64,000 nt of DNA from Calditrichota bacterium (GTDB lineage Bacteria > Zhuqueibacterota > Zhuqueibacteria > Zhuqueibacterales > Geothermadaptataceae). The position numbers and the translations under genes were made by a program. This document shows positions 1-7,004 of this stretch, in pieces. Location: the NCBI GenBank assembly GCA_008501765.1, contig QQUE01000020.1, forward strand, positions 1 to 64,000. Reading direction: 5' to 3'. Each line of letters starts with the position of its first letter. Positions within the stretch are counted from its first letter, which is position 1. The notes beneath the pieces were generated by a model. It searched no databases, had not been told where the DNA came from, and saw only the letters and a list, made by a program, of their open reading frames with translations.

Positions 1-99
1 TTGGGCTGCAAATTGACTGATTTTATGAAAAAAACAGCTTGTATTACAGTTTTTGACTCAATAAAAACAATAAGTTAACTTGATTAGGAAATCGCAAAT

Positions 100-414
100 T
101 TAGTAACTCTGTATGTTAATTAAAAACAATAACTTCTGAATTTTGTGAAACCCTATATACTTAATATAAGCTAGTATAATGCCAGACAGCGCTAGGAAGA
201 TTGAAAAGATCATTGTTCTGAACTTAATTATCATATCGTTGAAGTGCATTTTTACAGAAACAGTTGTTTTCCATTCATCCATTACGAATTCGTTCATTGA
301 CGACATGTTTATCGAGTTGACTGGTTCTAAGTTTGTTTTTTTTAGCAAATCTATCAGTAAGGTCGTAACTACGAATATTATGTATGCTACCGACAAATAA
401 ATATATATGTTCAT
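100..414 (-). CDS. small membrane protein, second gene of integron cassette 2
   Basis: This 104-residue protein has two hydrophobic segments, at about residues 3-22 and 67-88, separated by a polar stretch with the sequence DEWKTTVSVKMHFND. It would sit in the inner membrane. It starts 14 bases after the methyltransferase stop codon, with no attC site between them, so the two genes share one cassette and probably one transcript. The polar stretch followed by a hydrophobic hairpin recalls the first half of larger four-segment membrane proteins, so it may be a shortened version (inference). I do not recognise a named family. The region is AT-rich, like the rest of the cassettes. Confidence 0.55.
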   Translation of the reverse strand: MNIYIYLSVAYIIFVVTTLLIDLLKKTNLEPVNSINMSSMNEFVMDEWKTTVSVKMHFNDMIIKFRTMIFSIFLALSGIILAYIKYIGFHKIQKLLFLINIQSY

Positions 415-428
415 TTTGTCCTCTATTC

Positions 429-1196
429 TTAAGCTGTTGACGACTCGGGTCTTTTAGCGAAGATAGTCCCATTTACTCGCGCTGGATATCTTCCCATATC
501 ACAGCTTTTCAGTGCTTTGATTGCATTGTCTGGATAAGATTCTTGATCACTCCTAGAAAAAACGACCAAAAAGTCACTAAGTAGGCGATCTGAGTTCGCA
601 ATACGATTCCAGTTTAGTGTTCCATTGAAGTATTCTAGTGAAATAGATGAATAGTTCACTTCGAGTTTCATAATATCATATGCATCTTCTATTGTCATTA
701 TATTGCCGCAATACCTCGCAAATTGCTTATTGCAAACTTTATAAATTGAGCAATGTTTCGACCACAATGTTATTATCAATTGTCCCGATTGCTTTAGTAG
801 GTTATTCATCTTTCGAATTGCAGTTTGAACATTTTGCATGTAGTACAAAGATTGTGTGCATATTATTATGTCGAAAGCTCCATCTGGCTGGTGTTGTTCA
901 AAGTATTCATCATTAAATACATACCGATGTCCATTCATTTTGTACGTGGCTGGTTCTATACAAGGGTCGATAGCTATGATTTCGATATTGTTGACGGTCA
1001 ATTTCGAAATGATTTTCTGAATATACGCACCATTGCCGGAACCAATATCTAGTATACGTAAATTGTCTGAATGCCGTGTAGAGTTTATGCGTCTGATTAT
1101 GAGTTCCTTTTCACTGCCGCCATTAAAGCATGTCTTTAGATTTTCTAACGACCGATTATAATTTCGCCAAGTCACAGACTCCTTAAGAATATTCAT
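429..1196 (-). CDS. class I SAM-dependent methyltransferase (integron cassette 2)
   Basis: The 255-residue protein has a Rossmann methyltransferase core. Motif I is LRILDIGSGNG at residues 47-57, an acidic IDP follows near residue 76, and the post-I segment FDIIICTQSLYYM precedes a helix and LIITLW near residue 140. It should transfer a methyl group from S-adenosylmethionine. The substrate cannot be read from the sequence. The type-11/type-23 fold includes many small-molecule and antibiotic-modifying enzymes. The start is well supported by GAGAAGG upstream of the ATG. It is the first gene of the cassette after the attC site at 1229-1361, and its low GC differs from the chromosomal genes to the right. 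Confidence 0.85.
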   Translation of the reverse strand: MNILKESVTWRNYNRSLENLKTCFNGGSEKELIIRRINSTRHSDNLRILDIGSGNGAYIQKIISKLTVNNIEIIAIDPCIEPATYKMNGHRYVFNDEYFEQHQPDGAFDIIICTQSLYYMQNVQTAIRKMNNLLKQSGQLIITLWSKHCSIYKVCNKQFARYCGNIMTIEDAYDIMKLEVNYSSISLEYFNGTLNWNRIANSDRLLSDFLVVFSRSDQESYPDNAIKALKSCDMGRYPARVNGTIFAKRPESSTA

Positions 1197-1228
1197 TAAG
1201 GTATCCTTCTCTTCACTTTTTAAAATAT

Positions 1229-1361
1229 ATATAACGCCGGTGTAACCTGCGGCAGGGCATTAAAAGAACCTGACGTGCTGAGTACACAAAACTTTATTAA
1301 AAGCACTAAACTATGAAAATCACGGTACCGCCCTGCCGTCAGGTTGACACACAAGTTAGGT
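1229..1361 (-). other. attC recombination site between cassettes 1 and 2
   Basis: Read on the minus strand the site begins with the core ACCTAAC (a perfect RYYYAAC, plus-strand GTTAGGT at 1355-1361) and ends with GTTATAT (plus 1229-1235, one mismatch to GTTRRRY). Just inside lie two inverted arms at 1330-1345 and 1244-1258. They pair over 15 bases and leave one unpaired base at 1339, which resembles the extrahelical base that gives attC sites their polarity. The 133-bp length is within the known 57-141 bp range. The site follows the stop of the cassette 1 gene, as expected for a gene cassette. Folding of the minus strand was judged by eye. Confidence 0.8.
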
Positions 1362-1396
1362 GCTGTAAACGACAGAATGTATTTTGAACTTGCGAT

Positions 1397-2194
1397 CTAT
1401 TTTTCCTTATTCTGAGCATTGAGTTCAGCAATTAATATTTGAGAAATATCTGAGATTACATACACAATGTCATCCGTCAGTTTTTGCAGTTCTTCCATGT
1501 TAGTTCGGTCGAAGTGATATTTTAAACCTGTCTTGTATTTTGCAGTGGTTTTTACTCGAAGTAATTCATCGTTCTGCGAGTTAACCGCCCATAGAGAATG
1601 AATTACCTTATTTCTTCTTTGCTCAATATCGTTAGCTCTTTTTAAGATCGAGTCCATTCTTTCTATCTCTGCTGAATCTGATTTTCTATAGAGAAACAAA
1701 CAGCGCAGCAGTGCGGTCAAACGGTGAAAGGACAATTCAGAAGTTATAATTTCTCCCACATCTTTGCCTGCCCCAATCAAAATCCAAATCAAGGATGAAA
1801 TATAGGTTTCGAGGCCGCTAAAATAGTTTGAAACTTTGCCAATCGCCTTGTGAAGTTCGTCTTGTTTAATCTCGTGCGCATCCGAAGCAATTGGAATTGT
1901 CTCTTCTTTCTCTAACTCTTGCAAGTCGAGAGTCTTTGGTTCTTCAACTTTTTCTGGCAGCGCAATCAGGTTCAGATTATCATTTGGATGTATCAACTTT
2001 GGTTCATTATTGAATATGTCTCTTATATTTCGTTTTACTGTTTCAACGAATGAACGAATCCTGTTATCTCGGGACATTCCCGACTTTCGAGGTTTGACTA
2101 AACCTTCATCAAAGGCCATCTCTGCTACAATTGGTAGCTCCATAGATTTTTGCTCTCTTTGCAATATTTGATGTGCAGCTTGGTGATAAGTCAT
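1397..2194 (-). CDS. HARE-HTH plus HEPN-like protein (integron cassette 1)
   Basis: In this 265-residue protein, residues 1-55 resemble the HARE-HTH domain, a winged-helix module found in restriction and chromatin proteins (start MTYHQAAHQIL, then a GLVKPRKSG wing). A charged linker covers about residues 65-110. The C-terminal all-helical half holds RNKVIH at residues 194-199, an exact R-x4-H motif of HEPN ribonucleases. The domain calls are by eye. HEPN proteins are common toxins and phage-defence effectors, so a defence or toxin role is possible but is inferred. It is the first cassette after the integrase, the position expected to be best expressed. Low GC supports acquisition. Confidence 0.6.
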   Translation of the reverse strand: MTYHQAAHQILQREQKSMELPIVAEMAFDEGLVKPRKSGMSRDNRIRSFVETVKRNIRDIFNNEPKLIHPNDNLNLIALPEKVEEPKTLDLQELEKEETIPIASDAHEIKQDELHKAIGKVSNYFSGLETYISSLIWILIGAGKDVGEIITSELSFHRLTALLRCLFLYRKSDSAEIERMDSILKRANDIEQRRNKVIHSLWAVNSQNDELLRVKTTAKYKTGLKYHFDRTNMEELQKLTDDIVYVISDISQILIAELNAQNKEK

Positions 2195-2349
2195 TGCAGT
2201 TTATTCCTTAACCAGGTAAATCCGTTCATGCTATCTACACCTAACATAGATATTATCCGACAACTTTTTTACCGGTTTATACGACTCTGATTGTTTGATA
2301 ATACATAAACTACTTTTTGTGATAACTATTTAAAAATCAAGTAACAAGC

Positions 2350-2423
2350 TAATAACGCCAATGCACCCAATTCCGTATTATACGACAATTTTTCATGTTG
2401 TATAATACGGTCGCATATACCGA
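2350..2423 (-). other. attI-like site next to intI
   Basis: On the minus strand the stretch after the integrase stop ends in GGCGTTATTA at the boundary of cassette 1. The same GGCGTTAT occurs at the end of the attC site at 1229, so both junctions share the crossover sequence. This places the primary attachment site between the 3' end of intI and the cassettes, the arrangement known from reverse integrons such as that of Treponema denticola. Accessory integrase-binding repeats were not resolved. Confidence 0.6.
2373..2410. promoter_or_regulatory. palindrome inside the attI region
   Basis: CCGTATTATAC at 2373-2383 and GTATAATACGG at 2400-2410 form a perfect 11-bp stem, extended by ACA/TGT with one mismatch. 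Each arm contains TATAAT or its complement, so the element could be a terminator for intI, a bidirectional -10 region or a protein-binding site. No clear -35 box was seen. Confidence 0.5.
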
Positions 2424-3410
2424 TCACAAACGGTCCATTGGGCTGCGTATGCCTCGGCCACCTCTTTGCATCACATGGGTATATATCATTGTTGTTTCCA
2501 CACTCTTATGTCCAAGCAATTCTTGAATTGTTCGAATATCGTAACCATCTTCCAAAAGGTGGGTCGCGAAAGAATGGCGCAGAGCATGGCAGGTTACCCG
2601 TTTTGTAATCCCTGATTCCCGGACAGCTTTTTTAAGTGCACGCTGCAGCGCCCAATCGCCCTGGTGGTGGCGCCTTTTTATACCGGTTTCAGGATCGGTC
2701 GAGATATTGGGAGCAGGAAACAACCATTGCCAGCGCCATTCGTATTCTGCATTTTTATATTTACGCTGCAAGGCATTGGGCAATGCTACAGAACCAAAAC
2801 CTGCACTAAGGTCGCTGTCATGGAGGTTTTTTACTTTTTCAATATGTTCATGCAGTGGAAGAATCAGATTGCCGGGTAATACGGTAAATCGGGCGCTTTT
2901 TCCTTTTGCATCATGAATTTGCAGTTGCTTATAACCAAAATCCACATCCTTTATACGCAATTGCAAGCATTCATTTAGCCTCAATCCTGCCCCATAAAGC
3001 AAACTGGCCATAAGCCATTTTGCACTCCGCAACTGCTGCAAAATCAATTTCACCTCGTCAACAGTCAATACAATGGGCAAACGCTTTGGCTTTTTTGCCC
3101 ATATGATATTTTGTATTTCCCCGATTTCTTTTTTCAATATATGTTTATATAAAAATACAATAGCGCATAAGGCCTGGTTCTGAGTTGAAGCAGCTACTTT
3201 TTCTTTTGTTGCAAGATGGGATAGAAAAAGATTAATTTCCATCTCACCCATGTCATTCGGGTGTTTTTTATGATGAAAAAGTACATAGCGTCTGACCCAA
3301 TGGCCATAGACATCAATGGTACGCTTGGAATAGTGCATCGTCCTGAGCGTACCCGTGAGCCGTTCGAGTAATTTCGGTGGTTGGGAATTGATACTTGTGA
3401 AATCAGGCAT
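2424..3410 (-). CDS. intI: integron integrase IntI
   Basis: This tyrosine recombinase of 328 residues matches the usual IntI length of 320-340. Catalytic residues visible are R144 (GLRLNE), H275 and R278 (CHALRHS), H301 (LLGHK) and nucleophile Y310 (MIYTH). The diagnostic IntI-only insert is present at about residues 196-232 ([11 protein letters not shown] through [10 protein letters not shown]), followed by RRHHQ. This separates it from XerC/D and phage integrases. The ATG at 3410 was chosen because the protein then begins just before PPKLLERL, as in other IntI proteins. An upstream ATG at 3515 would add 35 residues. It recombines attC with attI to capture cassettes. It points toward the cassettes, the opposite of class 1 integrons. 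Confidence 0.93.
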   Translation of the reverse strand: MPDFTSINSQPPKLLERLTGTLRTMHYSKRTIDVYGHWVRRYVLFHHKKHPNDMGEMEINLFLSHLATKEKVAASTQNQALCAIVFLYKHILKKEIGEIQNIIWAKKPKRLPIVLTVDEVKLILQQLRSAKWLMASLLYGAGLRLNECLQLRIKDVDFGYKQLQIHDAKGKSARFTVLPGNLILPLHEHIEKVKNLHDSDLSAGFGSVALPNALQRKYKNAEYEWRWQWLFPAPNISTDPETGIKRRHHQGDWALQRALKKAVRESGITKRVTCHALRHSFATHLLEDGYDIRTIQELLGHKSVETTMIYTHVMQRGGRGIRSPMDRL

Positions 3411-3544
3411 AACATTACCCCGTCCTGCATCCTGTTTTCGCACCCCTGCAAAACAATTCTTCCCAGGGTGATTCGAATTGTAAATAATTGTAGACATAAT
3501 ATTTATCAAATGCAAAATAAAATGTTCGCGCCATTGTGTAAATA

Positions 3545-3707
3545 ACGTGAGTTCGATGTAAGCTGTAACATTCTTTACCAGGCATAATTATAATAGAGCG
3601 AAGGCGTCTCGCCGAGCGTTTCGTGGGTTATCCTCGGCGGGACGCCTTCGGACAATATCCTATAATTAATTCGTTTTGTCCCAATTCTTCTTCTATCGAA
3701 CTCACGT
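3545..3707 (+). mobile_element. 163-bp MITE, copy 1
   Basis: The element begins ACGTGAGTTCGA and ends with its exact complement TCGAACTCACGT. It is flanked on both sides by TAAATA (3539-3544 and 3708-3713), a target-site duplication. Inside is a long hairpin whose arms start GAAGGCGTC and end GACGCCTTC (about 3600-3650). It has no coding capacity, so it would be moved in trans by a transposase that is not in the window. A nearly identical inverted copy lies at 9534-9696. Confidence 0.85.
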
Positions 3708-3909
3708 TAAATAACAAAATGTGAATTGGCCATCGCTTGCATTTATTCCTTGCAGGCCACCAAACCGGGTAGATCCTTTGGCGACCACGCGTGTCTTTAA
3801 TTTTTAAAAACCCGGCTCTGAAATATATTTCCAAATCCCGTTGTTTAAATCTCAATGTGAATCCTGTTCACTATCAGTATGCTGCTGCAGGCACAATAGG
3901 GAGTTGAGA

Positions 3910-4314
3910 ATGGCCGAGTTAAAAACAAAACCAACAAAATTACCTGTAACCGCGTTTCTCGATGGTGTTGCTGACGAGAAAAAACGCCGCGATTCCTACA
4001 CAATTTTAGAATTGATGCAGCGGGCAACCGGCGCCAAACCAGTGATGTGGGGCAGCAGTATTATTGGCTTTGGCAATTATCATTATTGTTACGACAGCGG
4101 CCGTGAGGGCGACTGGTTTCTCACCGGTTTTTCACCGCGCAAACAGGCGTTGACTCTTTACATTATGACTGGCTTCAAACGTTATGATAAATTGATGCAA
4201 AAACTGGGAAAATACAAAACAGGCAAAGGCTGCCTTTATTTAAAAAAACTGGACGATGTCGATCTCACGGTGCTGGAAGAATTGATCACTGCGTCTGTAA
4301 AAGCCAATTCTTAA
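3910..4314 (+). CDS. DUF1801 domain protein
   Basis: This 134-residue protein fits the DUF1801 (YdhG-like) family. It has a helical N-terminus with RRDSYTILELMQ, a central MWGSSIIGFGNYHY, then FLTGFSPRKQALTLYI and a C-terminal GKGCLYLKKLDDVDL. The family has an SRPBCC-neighbouring small fold and no agreed biochemical role. The ATG at 3910 was chosen over an in-frame start at 3841 because GGGAG lies just upstream and because the family normally begins here. It opens a three-gene run with the PhnB-like and SRPBCC genes (gaps of 22 and 15 bases). Such trios are common small accessory clusters, possibly linked to stress or detoxification (inference). Confidence 0.8.
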   Translation: MAELKTKPTKLPVTAFLDGVADEKKRRDSYTILELMQRATGAKPVMWGSSIIGFGNYHYCYDSGREGDWFLTGFSPRKQALTLYIMTGFKRYDKLMQKLGKYKTGKGCLYLKKLDDVDLTVLEELITASVKANS

Positions 4315-4336
4315 TCCATAAAGAAAGGAGGGTGGA

Positions 4337-4762
4337 ATGAAACATTTGACACCGTATCTCATGTTCAACGGTGATTGTGAAGAAGCAGTGAATTTTTACA
4401 AAGAATGCTTCGATGGCGAACTCGGGTACATGGGACGCTACGGTGATTCACCAATGGAAGTGCCGCAGGCGCAGCAGGCGAAAATCATGCACGTTGAGTT
4501 CAAATTTTGGGGCGGCTCGATCATGGCTTCCGATCACATGGATTGTGCCGGTTACACAACGAAAAGCGGGGATTCCAATATTCATCTCAGTCTGGGTTTC
4601 GATTCTATCGAAAAAATGCACAAAACTTTTGATCTGCTGAAACGGGATGGCACTGTGACGATGAAATTGCAGGAGCAATTCTGGGGCGATACTTTTGGCA
4701 TGCTCACGGATAAATTCGGCATCAAATGGATGTTTAGCTGCAATGGCTGTAAAATGGATTAA
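4337..4762 (+). CDS. PhnB-like VOC (glyoxalase/bleomycin-resistance fold) protein
   Basis: The 141-residue protein begins KHLTPYLMFNGDCEEAVNFY and contains MHVEFKFWGGSIMASD, then ends in WGDTFGMLTDKFGIKWMF, the pattern of PhnB-type members of the vicinal oxygen chelate superfamily. Two beta-alpha-beta-beta-beta modules are expected. Usual metal ligands are hard to assign, and PhnB-type proteins often have no demonstrated enzyme activity. A strong AGGAGG lies 6-10 bases upstream of the ATG. It is the second gene of the small cluster that starts at 3910. A cysteine pair near the C-terminus (CNGCK) is unusual and could bind metal (inference). Confidence 0.85.
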   Translation: MKHLTPYLMFNGDCEEAVNFYKECFDGELGYMGRYGDSPMEVPQAQQAKIMHVEFKFWGGSIMASDHMDCAGYTTKSGDSNIHLSLGFDSIEKMHKTFDLLKRDGTVTMKLQEQFWGDTFGMLTDKFGIKWMFSCNGCKMD

Positions 4763-4777
4763 TTGCGAGGGCGAAAA

Positions 4778-5209
4778 GTGAAATATACGCTGGAAATTGA
4801 GATTGATCAGCCGCGGGAAAAAGTCATCGAGCTTTTTGATAATCCGGAAAATATGCAACACTGGCAACCGGGGTTTTTGAGTCTGGAGCCGATAAGTGGC
4901 ACGCCGGGGGAGGTCGGGGCACAATCACGATTAAAATATAAGATGGGAAAACGGGATATCGAAATGGTGGAGACGATTACTGTCCGCAACTTGCCCGATG
5001 AGTTTTCCGGAACCTATGAAACCACCGGGGTTTGGAACGAAGTGAAAAATCTGTTCTCTGAGAGTGGGGATAGCAAAACCAAATGGATTTCTCATGTCGA
5101 TTTTCAACTTAGCGGTTTTATGAAAATAATTGCTTTTTTGATGCCGGGTTCATTTAAAAAACAGTCTTTTAAATATATGGAACTGTTCAAGGCGTTCGCT
5201 GAAAAATAA
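4778..5209 (+). CDS. SRPBCC-fold lipid/polyketide-binding-like protein
   Basis: The 143-residue protein starts with VKYTLEIEIDQPREKVIELF, followed by MQHWQPGFLSLEPISGTPGEVGA, characteristic of the SRPBCC (START/Bet v1) superfamily: a first strand, two short helices and a long antiparallel sheet around a hydrophobic pocket. Members bind hydrophobic ligands or act as cyclases or dehydratases. The ligand is unknown here. I chose GTG at 4778 because GAGGG sits 8 bases upstream. A TTG at 4763 directly after the previous stop is possible. It is the last gene before the satellite region. Confidence 0.8.
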   Translation: MKYTLEIEIDQPREKVIELFDNPENMQHWQPGFLSLEPISGTPGEVGAQSRLKYKMGKRDIEMVETITVRNLPDEFSGTYETTGVWNEVKNLFSESGDSKTKWISHVDFQLSGFMKIIAFLMPGSFKKQSFKYMELFKAFAEK

Positions 5210-5474
5210 GGATCAATTCAAGGAATAAGTTGAGGTTTCAATGTGTCGTGCTTCTTTAAACCCGCTGTGTAAATTTCGCCCTACTTTTAACAGCGCGCTT
5301 AGGTTCTTTCATCAAATCAGAGCATCCCGAGTAGCCCCGATGTTTTTCCGGGGCATATCGAGGGGGTGGGCATTAGAATTAAAATGAATGTCAGTGGAAT
5401 TTAAACTGAATTTAAAATCGAGAAGAGTTGGATTTTCGAAAAAAATTCATGCGCGTAAAATTGTAAGCACCCCT

Positions 5475-5817
5475 CGATACATTTCGCTTAAAAAGCAAGC
5501 GAAACACTCGGGATGCGGTGTTACGATACATTTCGCTTAAAAAGCAAGCGAAACACTCGGGATGCCGCGGTGCGATACTTTTCGCTTAAAAAGCAAGCGA
5601 AACACTCGGGATGCCGCGGTGCGATACTTTTCGCTTAACAAGCAAGCGAAACACTTGGGATGCTGCGGTGCGATACTTTTCGCTTAAAAAGCAAGCGAAA
5701 CACTCGGGATGCTGCGGTGTGATACTTTTCGCTTAAAAAGCGAGCGAAACACTCGGGATGCCGCGGTGCGATACATTTCGCTTAAAAAGCAAGCGAAACA
5801 CTCGGGATGTTTTGGTG
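5475..5817. repeat. satellite block A, seven 49-bp units
   Basis: Seven consecutive units begin with (C/T)GATAC and end with CGGTG or, for the last, TTTTGGTGAG. Unit 4 has AACAAGC in the loop and ACTTGGGATG, a variant that recurs as unit 4 of block B. This shows that whole blocks were duplicated rather than single units. Confidence 0.9.
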
Positions 5818-6071
5818 AGTTTTGGAATCAAACACAATTTGACATTTTCGGAAACGTTCGATCGAGTATCAAATAAAAAACGGAGATGCTTCGAGTAATC
5901 TTCAGGTCTACCTAAATCAGAGCATCCCGAGTAGCCCCGATGTTTTCCGGGGCATATCGATGGGGCGGACATTAGAATTAAAATGAATGTCAGTGGAATT
6001 TAGACTAAATATAAAATTGAGAAGAGTTGGATTTCCGATAAAAATATGAGTGCAAAACTGTAAGCACCCCT

Positions 6072-6416
6072 CGATACTTTTCGCTTAAAAATCAAGCGAA
6101 ACACTCGGGATGCCGCGGTGCGATACTTTTCGCTAATAAAGCAAGAGAAACACTCGGGATGCCGCGGTGCGATACTTTTCGCTTAAAAATCAAGCGAAAC
6201 ACTCGGGATGCCGCGGTGCGATACTTTTCGCTTAACAAGCAAGCGAAACACTTGGGATGCTGCGGTGCGATACTTTTCGCTTAAAAATCAAGCGAAACAC
6301 TCGGGATGCCGCGGTGCGATACTTTTCGCTTAAAAAGCGAGCGAAACACTCGGGATGCCGCGGTGCGATACTTTTCGCTTAAAAATCAAGCGAAACACTC
6401 GGGATGTTTTGGTGAG
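6072..6416. repeat. satellite block B, seven 49-bp units
   Basis: Seven units correspond in order to those of block A. Units 1, 3, 5 and 7 carry AAAAATC in the loop instead of AAAAAGC, and unit 2 has a disrupted stem (CGCTAATAAAGCAAGAG). Unit 6 carries AGCGAGCG, as unit 6 of block A does. Confidence 0.9.
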
Positions 6417-6670
6417 TTTTGGAATCAAACACAATTTGACATTTTCGGAAACGTTCGATCGAGTATCAAATAAAAAAACGGAGATGCTTCGAGTAATCTT
6501 CAGGTCTACCTAAATCAGAGCATCCCGAGTAGCCCCGATGTTTTCCGGGGCATATCGAGGGGGCGGGCATTAGAATTAAAATGAATGTCAGTGGGATTTA
6601 GACTGAATATAAAATTGAGAAGAGTTGGATTTTCAAAAAAAAAAATGCTTGTAAAACTGTAAGCACCCCT

Positions 6671-6866
6671 CGATACTTTTCGCTTAAAAAGCAAGCGAAA
6701 CACTCGGGATGCTGCGGTGTGATACGTTTCGCTTAAAAAGCAAGCGAAACACTCGGGATGCTGCGGTGCGATACTTTTCGCTTAAAAAGCGAGCGAAACA
6801 CTCGGGATGCCGCGGTGCGATACTTTTCGCTTAAAAATCAAGCGAAACACTCGGGATGCCGCAGTG
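6671..6866. repeat. satellite block C, four 49-bp units
   Basis: Four units follow the third copy of the upstream segment. The last unit ends in GCAGTGCTTTTAGG and runs directly into the unique sequence upstream of the gene at 7005, which marks the right edge of the array. Confidence 0.9.
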
Positions 6867-7004
6867 CTTTTAGGAACCTTGGTAAATTTAGTTTTCAGAG
6901 GTACTGTGTGCGCATATCCATTGAAATTGTACAGCGAAATTCATATCGGTGTTTAGACACCGGCAAAATCTATAAAAGCGAGACTTGACAACAGAAATGG
7001 AACT

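Larger units (their letters stand above)
5315..6870. repeat. higher-order satellite: ~600-bp repeat carrying 49-bp tandem units
   Basis: The region is built of three copies of a higher-order unit starting at 5315, 5915 and 6513 (periods 600 and 598 bases, the third cut short). Each has an upstream segment of about 160 bases starting AATCAGAGCATCCCGAGTAG, then a block of 49-bp units, then (copies 1 and 2) a linker of about 100 bases starting TTTTGGAATCAAACAC. The 49-bp unit has a hairpin TTTCGCTT/AAGCGAAA followed by ACTCGGGATGC. The latter is the reverse complement of GCATCCCGAGT in the upstream segment. Short ORFs here are not conserved and not believable. Function unknown. Confidence 0.95.

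Noticed and set aside
2373-2410. Simple intrinsic terminator for intI
   Set aside because: The stem is good but no T-run follows on the minus strand; the T-rich stretch is in the loop. Kept as a palindrome of unknown role.
3628-3855. 75-codon minus-strand ORF across the MITE edge
   Set aside because: It spans the internal hairpin and TIR of the MITE and its translation has no family.
5461-6866. CRISPR array
   Set aside because: Units follow each other without unique spacers, the period is 49 bases, and there are no cas genes. The repeats differ among themselves in an ordered way, which is typical of satellite evolution.
5733-6988. Small ORFs in the satellite (5733-5972, 6515-6703, 6758-6988)
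   Set aside because: They only follow the repeat period and have no ribosome-binding site or protein family. They shift from copy to copy.
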